Source: UBA2336 sp031395485 (GTDB lineage Bacteria; Bacteroidota; Bacteroidia; Cytophagales; Cyclobacteriaceae). Taken from it: a DNA stretch of 64,000 bases. Location: positions 124,001 to 188,000 of the forward strand of contig JANNUS010000009.1 of NCBI GenBank assembly GCA_031395485.1, given 5' to 3'. Both the position numbers and the translations under genes were made by a program. The notes below the pieces were generated by a model. That model saw nothing but the letters and a program-made list of their open reading frames with translations, was not told the DNA's origin and ran no database searches. Numbering within the stretch: position 1 is the first letter of the stretch; every line of letters starts with the position of its first letter. Shown one piece after another: positions 32,160 to 40,871 of the stretch.

Positions 32160-32861
32160 TTATTTTTTTACGATGATTTTTCGGGTCATTACGCCCTCAT
32201 TGTCGATATACAGCGTATAGAAGTATATCCCTGCACTAAACTGGTCGGCTAGTATTTTTATTTTGGAGTCAGCGTATGAGAGCTCGTATTCCGAAAGCGC
32301 ATTCCCTAAAATATTGTGAATAACAATTTTGGTCTTTACACGGTCATTGTGGAGTTGGTAATCAATATTGGCATGATCGGTAATAGGATTAGGATATACA
32401 TCATGTATCGTAATAAACCGAGAGGTATAAATGCTGCTCTTCTCAGGTCTTCCTTCTACAATAAAGTTCAGCTCTACCGAGCTTATTTCAGAAGGGTTTG
32501 ACTTATTATAAATGCTGTACTTTACTGCGCTGAATCCTTCAACTAGGCCTGCATCCAGTCCTATAGAGAAGTTTTGTAACGTTTGACCTGCCTCAATTCT
32601 CAGAATAACATCTTCATTGCGATGGTCAATGCAGTTGTTGTCAATACAGTAAAAGTTCTTTTGAGTACTTCCAATTTGGGCTTCTGCCTTCCGTAAAATC
32701 AGTGTAATTGGTTTATCAGTATTGTTTTTAAACCACAATGGCGCTCGGATAATGTCGCCTATAGAACCTTTATATGAGTCCTGAACATCAGAAATTTCGA
32801 AATTTTGAGCATTCAAAACCCCGCAAATAAAAACACATCCGATAAGCAGCAGTCGCTTCAT
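32160..32861 (-). CDS. T9SS type A sorting-domain secreted protein
   Basis: About 233 residues from the ATG at 32861, where a clean signal peptide begins (MKRLLLIGCVFICGVLNAQN); an ATG eight codons upstream is possible. A central beta-rich region carries a pair of cysteines (FYCIDNNCIDH) that could bond. The C-terminal 75 residues are a type A sorting domain with VYPNPITDHANIDYQL, SAGIYFYTLYID and the terminal RKIIVKK. Such proteins cross the outer membrane by the type IX system and are anchored or released. The cargo function is unknown. Confidence 0.88.
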   Translation of the reverse strand: MKRLLLIGCVFICGVLNAQNFEISDVQDSYKGSIGDIIRAPLWFKNNTDKPITLILRKAEAQIGSTQKNFYCIDNNCIDHRNEDVILRIEAGQTLQNFSIGLDAGLVEGFSAVKYSIYNKSNPSEISSVELNFIVEGRPEKSSIYTSRFITIHDVYPNPITDHANIDYQLHNDRVKTKIVIHNILGNALSEYELSYADSKIKILADQFSAGIYFYTLYIDNEGVMTRKIIVKK

Positions 32862-32974
32862 AAGCTTTGTATGAAGTTTTGACAAAATTTAACACTTTTT
32901 GAGAGCTTCTCATAGCAAAAGCAAAGATTTTATAGGGAGTTAACAATACCTTAAAACACCAATTATTTGCGTCC

Positions 32975-34507
32975 TTATTCTGACGGTCTTAAGATAGTCT
33001 TTACAACATGTTTTTTGGCAGGTCGAAGCGGCTCCTTCCATACAAATCCCTCAAGTTCAGTATCCTCTTTTTGTAATTCGTGCGGGGGTATAAAATTGGC
33101 TTCTGGCTTTACATAAAAACTAAGGTTATTTACTTTACCTTCTCGGAATCGGATAACAATGTTGCTGCAAATAATCTTATTCATCCCTGTAAGTAAATTG
33201 GTTTTTTCATCTACAGCGAAATAAAGACTTTCTCCGTTGCCTCTCACATTTACATTGTTCAATTTACCTCCACTAAAGTCTGCAATCATATTTCTTCCTT
33301 TAATCTGGTTAAAATTCAGCAATGTATCCTTGGAGATTACAAAAGCATGAGCTACTAGAAAAATTTTGCTGATGGTGTTTTTTTTAATAAGTATGCTAAT
33401 AGAGTCAGCTGTCATTTGGTTCTCATCTGTCCACAATACGGGGTCTTTGTAAAAGAAAATAGTTGAATCTGCCGACCTATACTCAAGCGAGTCCGCAATG
33501 CCTTGTAAATCATTTTTAAAAATTTTTACGTTGTTGAATGCCAACAATCTTTTTTTTGTGGGATCTATATTGTCTATAGAGATAAGTGTATCAGCAGTCA
33601 TAAAAAGTGTATCACCATCATCAATTACTTTGGCTACTAATGCGTGGTTATAAATTTTGGCGATATTTTTACCTCGATAATAATCAGCTGCTTGCCCATA
33701 AATAGTAAGATTTTCGTCTTTGTATGTCATGACTATATCATTACGTACTTTGTATATTTTTCGAATGTCATCTATGTCATATGATTTTCCTTTTAATTCA
33801 TAACTCAATGATTTAGCCAAGCCCTCTTTCAGGTCTGATGTTCTCGTTATAGTATTGTAACGACCCGACTTATAGACAAAGGAAGTGCTGTCCTTATTTA
33901 CTACGGTTGTTTCCGACACAAAAAATATTGTCTTGCTTTTCGAGTTGTATTGCAGGCTGTCTGCGGCCATTGAGTAGTCGGGATTATTAACCTGAACATC
34001 TTTTTTGAAGGACGCAAGATTTGAGTTTACCTGATAGTAACCCTTTCTGCTGATGAGTACGTTGATGCTATCGACCAACTTTCCGCCATTAAAGTAGTAG
34101 GCTTGATTTGAAGGCCTGTCATAATCCAAAAAATCAGTGTAGAGTGTGGCCGTTGCCAGCTTCGTGAACACCACATTGTTTCTGAGCTTGGCCTGTTTTT
34201 TATCTCCATCATACTCTAATCTTGAGGCAGTAATGGTTATGGAATCGCTCTCCGTAATTCGTACATGACCGAAGGCTTCAATCGAGTTTTTAGAGCGGTA
34301 GAAATGAGCCGAATCGCAATAAATCGTTGTTTTGTTCTGAACAAAAATTACTTCTTTTTCCGCATCCCGAATCACCCGTTCAAATCGCTCTCCATTCTTA
34401 ACACCCCCGGTTAATGTTCCTGCTTGTTTTAAGGTCACCTTTTTTTGCGCAACGGCAGGCACAAGGCCAATGATTATAAAAAGTAGGATGAGCCGGGCGA
34501 TATGCAT
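32975..34507 (-). CDS. OstA-like (LptA family) periplasmic protein
   Basis: About 510 residues from the ATG at 34507, which starts a signal peptide (MHIARLILLFIIIGLVPAVAQ); a predicted promoter at 34519-34526 excludes the earlier start at 34558. The protein shows repeated LptA/OstA beta-jellyroll strands, with clusters like IYCDSAHFYRSKNSIEAFGHVRI and YDRPSNQAYYFNGGKLVD. At 510 residues it is about three times the length of proteobacterial LptA (about 180). It probably forms part of the lipopolysaccharide transport bridge or a related envelope function, inferred from the fold. A basic C-terminal tail ends the protein. Confidence 0.86.
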   Translation of the reverse strand: MHIARLILLFIIIGLVPAVAQKKVTLKQAGTLTGGVKNGERFERVIRDAEKEVIFVQNKTTIYCDSAHFYRSKNSIEAFGHVRITESDSITITASRLEYDGDKKQAKLRNNVVFTKLATATLYTDFLDYDRPSNQAYYFNGGKLVDSINVLISRKGYYQVNSNLASFKKDVQVNNPDYSMAADSLQYNSKSKTIFFVSETTVVNKDSTSFVYKSGRYNTITRTSDLKEGLAKSLSYELKGKSYDIDDIRKIYKVRNDIVMTYKDENLTIYGQAADYYRGKNIAKIYNHALVAKVIDDGDTLFMTADTLISIDNIDPTKKRLLAFNNVKIFKNDLQGIADSLEYRSADSTIFFYKDPVLWTDENQMTADSISILIKKNTISKIFLVAHAFVISKDTLLNFNQIKGRNMIADFSGGKLNNVNVRGNGESLYFAVDEKTNLLTGMNKIICSNIVIRFREGKVNNLSFYVKPEANFIPPHELQKEDTELEGFVWKEPLRPAKKHVVKTILRPSE

Positions 34508-34518
34508 ATAGAGTGGTT

Positions 34519-34526
34519 CAAAAATA
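34519..34526 (-). promoter_or_regulatory. predicted -7 element for the OstA-like gene
   Basis: On the minus strand TATTTTTG matches TAnnTTTG, 11 bp before the ATG at 34507. It supports this ATG as start, since the alternative at 34558 lies upstream of the promoter. Confidence 0.52.
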
Positions 34527-34569
34527 ACTAAAAACTTATTGGATACGATGTGGCTCATGTGGCGTAGTG

Positions 34570-34577
34570 TATCTTTG
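34570..34577 (+). promoter_or_regulatory. predicted -7 element for tilS
   Basis: TATCTTTG, the most common form of TAnnTTTG, ends 4 nt before the GTG at 34582. The transcript would start at or next to that GTG. The other in-frame GTG, at 34567, overlaps the element and would not be transcribed. Confidence 0.58.
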
Positions 34578-34581
34578 TCCC

Positions 34582-35910
34582 GTGCTGAAGCAATTTCTGA
34601 TCCATATTCACCAAAACGAGTTATGTACAGCTAGTCAGAAAATTTTATTGGCTGTCAGCGGAGGATTAGATTCTATGGTAATGCTTCATCTTTTTGTCGA
34701 AGCGGGTTATTCTGTTAGCGTGGTGCATTGTAATTTTCAATTACGAGGAGAAGATTCAATGAAGGATGAGTTGTTTATTCAAAGCATTTGTACTGCGAAC
34801 ACTATACCTTTTTTTTATAAGCGATTTGAAACGGACATATATGCAGCAGAGCATAGTCTATCCATTCAAATGGCCGCTCGTGATCTACGCTATTCCTGGT
34901 TCACTGAAATTCTTGAGAAAGAGGGTTATGATTTCATAGCCACTGCCCATCATCTGAACGACTCCTTAGAAACTCTACTATTAAACCTTACCAAAGGAAC
35001 CAGTTTACTTGGCCTTTCAGGTATTCCGTTAAAGAATGGAAAGATTATCCGCCCGTTGCTCTTCGCAAGTCATGCTATGATTAAAGCATACGCGGATCTT
35101 CATCATCTAAAATGGCGAGAAGATTTAAGTAACGCTACCGATGACTATCAACGCAATTTTATTCGTCATCAGGTTGTGCCGAAGCTCAAAGAGCTGAATC
35201 CTTCGCTTGAGGATACACTTCAAAAGAGTTTATCGAAAATTTATGGCGCATTAGAGTTATTAAACCTTGGTAAAGCTGAGTTTACAAAGCAAATCAAAAA
35301 ATCGGAGGCAGGATTACACATCCCAATGCAAGCGATCATACGATTTAAGAATCCAGGTGCGGTATTATGGGAAATAATTCATACGTATGGTTTTAATCTG
35401 GAGCAATGTGTATCCGTAATTACTGCATTGAATGGTCAAGCAGGTAAAAAATTTATTTCAGCTCGCTATCAGCTAACAATAAATCGTGGAGAACTTATAA
35501 TTAGTGATCGTTTTGAAAGTTGGGATTCCGTCACGGTTGAAAAAGGTGAGGAGAGTGCCTTTCTAGGGCCGTTCATTTTGAGCACAGAGGTTGTTGAAAA
35601 TGCAGCATCAAGATTTAATCAAGATAAGGATGAGGCCATTTTAGATGCAGATAAACTGCAATTCCCACTTGTGTGGAGAAAATGGCAGGCGGGTGATTTT
35701 TTTTACCCCATGGGCTTGAATCATACGAAAAAAGTGAGTGATTTTTTGATTGATAATAAGATTTCGTTGCCGTTAAAGGAGTTTGTAACAGTTCTGGAAT
35801 CAGATGGGCAAATTATTTGGGTTGTTGGATATAGAATTGACAATCGATTTAAGATAACCGATCAAACCCGTTCTGCAATTTCTTTCATTATCAAGTCACA
35901 TTTTGGCTAA
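34582..35910 (+). CDS. tilS: TilS, tRNA(Ile)-lysidine synthetase
   Basis: About 442 residues from the GTG at 34582, chosen because a -7 element covers the earlier GTG at 34567. The enzyme modifies C34 of the minor tRNA-Ile to lysidine with ATP. The PP-loop motif LLAVSGGLDSMVML lies near residue 23-36. Conserved parts include HCNFQLRGEDS, TAHHLNDSLETLLLNLTKGTSLLGLSGIP and a C-terminal domain with PMGLNHTKKVSDFLIDNKI. Its C-terminal length matches the long TilS form. It is divergent from the OstA-like gene. Confidence 0.94.
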   Translation: MLKQFLIHIHQNELCTASQKILLAVSGGLDSMVMLHLFVEAGYSVSVVHCNFQLRGEDSMKDELFIQSICTANTIPFFYKRFETDIYAAEHSLSIQMAARDLRYSWFTEILEKEGYDFIATAHHLNDSLETLLLNLTKGTSLLGLSGIPLKNGKIIRPLLFASHAMIKAYADLHHLKWREDLSNATDDYQRNFIRHQVVPKLKELNPSLEDTLQKSLSKIYGALELLNLGKAEFTKQIKKSEAGLHIPMQAIIRFKNPGAVLWEIIHTYGFNLEQCVSVITALNGQAGKKFISARYQLTINRGELIISDRFESWDSVTVEKGEESAFLGPFILSTEVVENAASRFNQDKDEAILDADKLQFPLVWRKWQAGDFFYPMGLNHTKKVSDFLIDNKISLPLKEFVTVLESDGQIIWVVGYRIDNRFKITDQTRSAISFIIKSHFG

Positions 35911-35986
35911 ATCCTTTTTGTTTGCTTTGCCGATTTATAACTTGGTGGTCTGTTTTGAATGACTCAAACCTTAAATCTATACCTCT

Positions 35987-36916
35987 ATGAAAATTACTGT
36001 AGTTGGTGCTGGTAATGTAGGCGCTACCTGTGCCGATGTTCTGGCTTACCGTGAAGTAGCCAATGAAATTGTACTCATTGATATTAAAGAAGGATTGGCC
36101 GAAGGAAAAGCACTTGATATCTGGCAAAAGGCACCAATCGATTTGTATGACTCCCGTTCAATTGGTGCAACAAATGATTATGCACGAACGGCAGGATCTG
36201 ATGTTGTGGTGATTACATCAGGCTTACCCCGTAAGCCTGGAATGAGCCGGGATGATTTAATTAATACAAATGCGGGTATTGTAAAGTCAGTGACTGAAAA
36301 TATTATTAAGCATTCTCCGAATGCAATTATAATCGTAGTGTCAAATCCATTGGATGTAATGACTTACCAGGCACACATTACCTCGAAGTTGCCGCGAACG
36401 CGTATTATGGGAATGGCAGGTATCTTGGATACTGCACGCTACCGTGCATTTTTGGCTGAAGCACTAAACATCTCACCGAAGGATATTCAAGCAATGTTAT
36501 TAGGTGGCCATGGGGATACAATGGTGCCGCTTCCTCGGTATACTACCGTTGCCGGAATTCCTGTAACTGAACTTATCGACAAGGATAAGCTAACGGCTAT
36601 TCTGGAAAGAACGAAAGTAGGTGGTGGCGAGTTGGTAAAATTAATGGGTACTTCCGCTTGGTATGCTCCGGGTTCCGCTGCCGCACAAATGGTGGAAGCC
36701 ATTGTAAAGGATCAACGCAGAATTTTCCCGGTATGTATGCAGTTGGACGGAGAGTACGGGATTAAAAATTGCTATCTCGGTGTGCCGGTAGTGTTGGGTA
36801 AAAATGGTATTGAAAAAGTAATTGAGCTTGATTTAAATAAGGAGGAAAAAGAATTAATGGAGGCAAGCAGAAAGGCAGTACGTGAAGTAATGGATGTGTT
36901 GGACAAACTTGGTTAA
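35987..36916 (+). CDS. mdh: malate dehydrogenase
   Basis: This 309-residue NAD-dependent enzyme of the citric acid cycle has GAGNVG at residues 7-12, an NAD-type Asp32 in VLIDIKEG, substrate-binding arginines in GLPRKPGMSRDD, and the catalytic His175 in LLGGHGDTMVPL, paired with Asp148 in ILDTARYR. It belongs to the LDH-like malate dehydrogenase group. The ATG at 35987 gives a normal length. It is monocistronic and convergent with the methyltransferase gene. Confidence 0.96.
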   Translation: MKITVVGAGNVGATCADVLAYREVANEIVLIDIKEGLAEGKALDIWQKAPIDLYDSRSIGATNDYARTAGSDVVVITSGLPRKPGMSRDDLINTNAGIVKSVTENIIKHSPNAIIIVVSNPLDVMTYQAHITSKLPRTRIMGMAGILDTARYRAFLAEALNISPKDIQAMLLGGHGDTMVPLPRYTTVAGIPVTELIDKDKLTAILERTKVGGGELVKLMGTSAWYAPGSAAAQMVEAIVKDQRRIFPVCMQLDGEYGIKNCYLGVPVVLGKNGIEKVIELDLNKEEKELMEASRKAVREVMDVLDKLG

Positions 36917-36971
36917 TTTCTTTCAGTTGTTAGTTACTACAACATAAGTAGCCATTAAAAAATAACGATTA

Positions 36972-37007
36972 AGGGATTAAGGGATTGAGCGCTATGGCTT
37001 AATCCCT
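36972..37007. terminator. inverted repeat between mdh and the methyltransferase gene
   Basis: AGGGATTAAG at 36972-36981 pairs perfectly with CTTAATCCCT at 36998-37007 around a 16-nt loop. It lies in the convergent gap and runs into the 3' end of the methyltransferase gene (stop at 36992-36994). It may act as a two-way terminator; the U-tracts are short, so support is modest. A short direct repeat, ATTAAGGG, lies next to it. Confidence 0.42.
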
Positions 37008-37762
37008 ATATAAATTATTTCTCCAGTTACCAGTCCCATTTCCTTTCTGGATTTATCTGGTAACCTATTTACAAAATCATCCTCAACAACCCGTAGCCCA
37101 CTTCGGGCGATGCGTTGAGGATAATCTTTTCCATATTTTCGAACGTGATCATCTTGCCCAAATATTCTTTCTCGTTCTCGTTTATCGGTTATGGAAGCAT
37201 CTTCAAACGTTATTTCTGCGATAGGATTGAAAAGGGGTATTTGAAGTATGGCAAAACCGCCAGGCCTAAGTACACGGTATATTTCCCGCATAGCCTGAAT
37301 GTCATCTTGCACATGTTCCAGAACGTGATTGCATAGTACTATATCAAAGCGATTTTCTTCAAATGGTATCTGATGGATATCCATCTTTACTTTAGCGAGC
37401 GGAGATTCAATATCGGCAGTGATGTAATGCTCACCGTGCAATTTTTCAAACCGATTTATAAAGCACGCTTCGGGTGCAATGTGCAATACATTTTTGTTGG
37501 TGTTAAAAAAATCTGTGTGCTCTTTCAGGTATAACCAGATGAGACGGTGTCGTTCCAGTGAAAGACAGTTTGGACATAAAGCGTTTTCGCGCGGATTAAT
37601 TCGCCCATAGGGAAGAAATTTGCGATAGCTTGATTGGCAGATTGGACACTTTACAGTATTACCCAAGTAAAAAATACCCAATACTTTTAAGCCCAGCCCA
37701 CTTATCCGCTGAAGGTATTTTCTGGGGACATACCGTATAAGTAAGGAAATCAGTTTTTTCAT
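36992..37762 (-). CDS. zinc-ribbon class I SAM-dependent methyltransferase
   Basis: This 256-residue protein has an N-terminal helical stretch, then a zinc-ribbon pair CPICQSSYR and CPNCLSLERHR near residues 38-75, and a class I methyltransferase domain. SAM-binding motif I is degenerate (VLHIAPEACF), followed by YITADIES, FDIVLCNHVLEHVQDD and ALREIYRVLRPGG-like EIYRVLRPGGFAILQIP. The substrate is unknown; zinc-ribbon methyltransferases of this layout often sit in polysaccharide or secondary metabolite loci, but no such genes are adjacent. A -7 element lies 8 nt before the ATG. Confidence 0.85.
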   Translation of the reverse strand: MKKLISLLIRYVPRKYLQRISGLGLKVLGIFYLGNTVKCPICQSSYRKFLPYGRINPRENALCPNCLSLERHRLIWLYLKEHTDFFNTNKNVLHIAPEACFINRFEKLHGEHYITADIESPLAKVKMDIHQIPFEENRFDIVLCNHVLEHVQDDIQAMREIYRVLRPGGFAILQIPLFNPIAEITFEDASITDKRERERIFGQDDHVRKYGKDYPQRIARSGLRVVEDDFVNRLPDKSRKEMGLVTGEIIYIGIKP

Positions 37763-37769
37763 TTGGCGG

Positions 37770-37777
37770 CAAAGATA
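37770..37777 (-). promoter_or_regulatory. predicted -7 element for the methyltransferase gene
   Basis: On the minus strand TATCTTTG matches TAnnTTTG and ends 7 nt before the ATG at 37762, so the transcript would have almost no leader. No -33 TTG is found at 19 bp. Confidence 0.52.
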
Positions 37778-37934
37778 ATCTTGATTCTGGATTTTGGATA
37801 CTTGGATTCTTGTTTTTGGCGGTCTGTGTAGTGTTTAGAATCTAAAATCTATTGTGTATAAAACTATTTCCTTCAATCTCTCATCTTTATACCGATAAAG
37901 GTAAGATCTGCAGAACTTCTAAATCAGCCAATTC

Positions 37935-38564
37935 GTGACAGAAACGCTACTGGACATTGCTATGATGCATTCGGATACCCTCATTACCAGGGCAAAGCAG
38001 GGCGATAAGAATGCCCAGGGCAAGCTTGTTCAGTTATGGTATAAAAGAATTTACAACTTTAGTTACAAGTTTTTTTTAGATCACGATATGGCCATGGAGG
38101 CAGCTCAAAAGACTTTTATTTCCATGTGTCGGAATATTGAAGGGCTTCAGGACATCGCCAGGTTTAAAAGCTGGATCTATAAGATTGCTGTGAATTACTG
38201 CCGGGAAGAAGCACGCAAAACAAAGAATAGTCGTTGGGTGCCTTTCGATAAGATAGTGAATGTAGAAGCTGAAGAATCACCGAGATGGGAGGGCTCTTCG
38301 GTGCGATACGATAATCCGGAAAAACAATTTCAGCAGATGGAATTGTCGGACATCCTGCAAAAGTCATTGATGGAATTGAGTGTGGAGCAGCGGGAGGTTG
38401 TGATTATGAAAGAATTTGAAGGATTGAAATTCCGAGAGATTGCTGAAGTACTTAACATTTCAGAGAATACCGTAAAGTCGAGAATGTATTATGGACTTGA
38501 TGGGTTGAAAAGGATTTTAGAAAAGAAAAACATTACCAAAGAAACAATAAATTATGAGCTATAA
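37935..38564 (+). CDS. ECF-type RNA polymerase sigma factor
   Basis: This 209-residue protein has sigma region 2 (about residues 18-85, with AQGKLVQLWYKRIYNFSYKFFLDHDMAMEAAQKTF and KSWIYKIAVNYCREE read as separate motifs) and region 4 (about 135-195, with LSVEQREVVIMKEFEGLKFREIAEVLNISENTVKSRMYYG in parts). The helix-turn-helix is typical of ECF sigma factors. The start is GTG at 37935; an ATG nine codons later is possible. It overlaps the next gene by 11 bp, the usual sign of a sigma/anti-sigma pair. Confidence 0.93.
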   Translation: MTETLLDIAMMHSDTLITRAKQGDKNAQGKLVQLWYKRIYNFSYKFFLDHDMAMEAAQKTFISMCRNIEGLQDIARFKSWIYKIAVNYCREEARKTKNSRWVPFDKIVNVEAEESPRWEGSSVRYDNPEKQFQQMELSDILQKSLMELSVEQREVVIMKEFEGLKFREIAEVLNISENTVKSRMYYGLDGLKRILEKKNITKETINYEL

Positions 38565-39408
38565 ACCAGATGAATCCGTATTGATGGCTTATCTGTACGA
38601 TGAGCTTTCGGGTGAACAGAAGGTGTTGATGGAAAAATACATTCTCGAAAACCCATCTGTGATGAAAGAGATTGAGTCACTCCAGCATCTGCGTACTATG
38701 TTGACTTCGGTAACAGATAAAGAAGTGATTGCGCCACCAATTGTGATGAGCGATTCGAATCAGCGCTTCTTTTGGAATACCCTCCCGATGGCTATCGGGA
38801 TTAAAACTATTTTAGGTATTGCAGCATCCCTGTTATTGTTAATGATAGCAGGAAAAATAATGGATGTTGAAATAGGGTATCACGATAATCAAGTGAGTTT
38901 TAGTTTTGGAGAACCAACTGAACGTTCACAAAAACTAGCCGAAGCAAATCTTACAGCTGAGCAGGTGCAGCAAATGATTAATTCATCGATGCTTGAAAAC
39001 AATAAAATTGTGAAAGCTGGTTTACTGGAGTCGCAGCAAAAAATTGACGCGTCCATTTCTAAAAACTTAGCATTGAATTCGATAAAAATTAATAAGCTTG
39101 TTCAGCAGGCTTCACAGGCTTCGCAATCTGAAATCCGGCAGTTTGTTGCGGGGTTACAAAACCAGAATCAGCAACTAGTGAAAGATTATTTTCAACTTTC
39201 AACGTCTGATCAGCAAAAATACATAGAGGGGTTATTAATTGATTTCTCTAAGTATCTGCAACAGCAGCACAACAACGATTTAGAAACGTTGCAAACGCGC
39301 CTCACTGGAATTGAACAAAATACAACGTTGTTTAAACAAGAAACGGAGCAGATATTATCAAGCATAATTTCCAATGGAACGACAAGTAATAGAAACAAAA
39401 ATTATTAA
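38554..39408 (+). CDS. membrane anti-sigma factor-like protein
   Basis: This 284-residue protein starts inside the sigma factor gene (11-bp overlap). The first 60 residues resemble an anti-sigma N-terminal domain (DESVLMAYLYDELSGEQKVLMEKYILENPS), followed by one membrane helix near residue 78-100 and a long Gln- and Ser-rich helical region facing the periplasm to the C-terminus. It probably binds and restrains the sigma factor and may sense envelope stress. It has no zinc-binding HxxxCxxC motif. Confidence 0.85.
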   Translation: MSYKPDESVLMAYLYDELSGEQKVLMEKYILENPSVMKEIESLQHLRTMLTSVTDKEVIAPPIVMSDSNQRFFWNTLPMAIGIKTILGIAASLLLLMIAGKIMDVEIGYHDNQVSFSFGEPTERSQKLAEANLTAEQVQQMINSSMLENNKIVKAGLLESQQKIDASISKNLALNSIKINKLVQQASQASQSEIRQFVAGLQNQNQQLVKDYFQLSTSDQQKYIEGLLIDFSKYLQQQHNNDLETLQTRLTGIEQNTTLFKQETEQILSSIISNGTTSNRNKNY

Positions 39409-39412
39409 GAAT

Positions 39413-40711
39413 ATGAAACGAGTAATCAAATTTTTGGTAGGAGGGGTGATTGTACTCGGTGCACAAGTAGCGACAGCGCAGTGGCCTCAAGAAAGACAAG
39501 CAGGGAAACCAGCAACTGAAGAGGAGTCACGAATGAACCGTGATATTGCTGTAGCCGAGAATGTACTCAGTACGTTGATAAAACAGGAGTTCAGTCAACG
39601 TAATTTTTTTCCAATGGAAGTGAGGGGAAGTTATCGGGCAGGGCATGGTATTACATTTACTATTCCAACAAATGTGTTGCGCGTGTGGGGCGTAGATAAT
39701 GGGGCGGTTGTATGGGGCAGTGGTGCAGGAGCCTACTCGTATTCATTTTCAACATCACCTGAACCACCGGACGATGAAGAAAATGAAACTATAGCACAAG
39801 CAGAACGGAATCGTGCCATGGCTGAAGTGGACAAGGTGAATGCCGAGAAGGAAAGGAAAGCGCCAAAAAGAGATCAGGAAAGAGCTGAAAATTCACTTAA
39901 AAGTTTGCGCGGATTGACTTCGTCTCGCATTGGTCGTACGACTGATAATTCGGACAGCCTGCAATTGATTACCACCGGAAAGATTGTTCAAGCCGCAAAG
40001 AATTTCATCTTAGATTATGGTGATATGCTAAGCCAGCTTAAACCGGATGAAAAAATTATCATTACCAACAAAGACGAAAACCAACGTTTATTTTACGGAC
40101 AACATGAGAAGCGTTCAATCTTGTCTGTTGAAGCGTTGAGGGCCGATTTAATGCAATACCGACAAGGGAAGATTACTCGTGACCAGATGTTTGCTAAAAT
40201 AAAAGTAGTTAGCACAGCGAGTTCTGGTAAAATAGAACCCGACTTAGAATTACTCACCAGTATTTTTAATCGTCTTTATGAAAGCGACCTTTCAAAAAAT
40301 TTCTTTATCGAGGGTAATGCTTACTATGAACGCCTAACTGATTTTGGAGCCATAGTATATATGCAAGTGTATTCCAGCAACCAAGTAGGTGAGGGTTTGT
40401 TTAATATGCCTACCGTAAACTTGCGCGAAGTAGACCAAGCTACACGTGACAAGAAAGTCAAAGAACTATATCCGGCTTTTGAGAGCGAGTTAAAAGAGAA
40501 TATTCTTGATTATGGACGTACGATAAAAAGCTTAAAGGATACTGAGCAATTAGTTTTTGACGTTCAGTTAACAAGGTGCAATGGTTGTGGTATTCCGGCT
40601 GATATTGAGGTTTCCGTTCAAAATTCGGTACTAAGAGATTATTCCTCCGGTAAATTGGATAAGAGCAGTGCCTTGACAAAGATGAATGTTAAAAAGGGAG
40701 CAGGCCAATAG
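39413..40711 (+). CDS. secreted protein of unknown function in the sigma factor operon
   Basis: About 432 residues from the ATG at 39413, 4 bp after the anti-sigma stop. The upstream ATG at 39374 overlaps that gene and lacks a signal peptide at its N-terminus. The signal peptide is MKRVIKFLVGGVIVLGAQVATAQ. A charged, coiled-coil-like stretch with many Ala/Glu/Arg lies at about residues 115-165. One Cys-Asn-Gly-Cys-Gly (CNGCG) near the C-terminus could form a disulfide. I do not recognise a domain. As third gene after sigma and anti-sigma, it is probably part of that envelope stress response. Confidence 0.8.
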   Translation: MKRVIKFLVGGVIVLGAQVATAQWPQERQAGKPATEEESRMNRDIAVAENVLSTLIKQEFSQRNFFPMEVRGSYRAGHGITFTIPTNVLRVWGVDNGAVVWGSGAGAYSYSFSTSPEPPDDEENETIAQAERNRAMAEVDKVNAEKERKAPKRDQERAENSLKSLRGLTSSRIGRTTDNSDSLQLITTGKIVQAAKNFILDYGDMLSQLKPDEKIIITNKDENQRLFYGQHEKRSILSVEALRADLMQYRQGKITRDQMFAKIKVVSTASSGKIEPDLELLTSIFNRLYESDLSKNFFIEGNAYYERLTDFGAIVYMQVYSSNQVGEGLFNMPTVNLREVDQATRDKKVKELYPAFESELKENILDYGRTIKSLKDTEQLVFDVQLTRCNGCGIPADIEVSVQNSVLRDYSSGKLDKSSALTKMNVKKGAGQ

Positions 40712-40871
40712 CAATGCATGCGTCATTGCTTTACACATTCACACTAACTTGAATTTAGGTTACACTTAATTTCACAAAAATTACATAGATGGTAGCGCTT
40801 TTTAGCTTCTTCAGTAGAATTTTGTAACCTAATAGTGGCAATTGAGTACATACACTGTATAAACCAAACCC

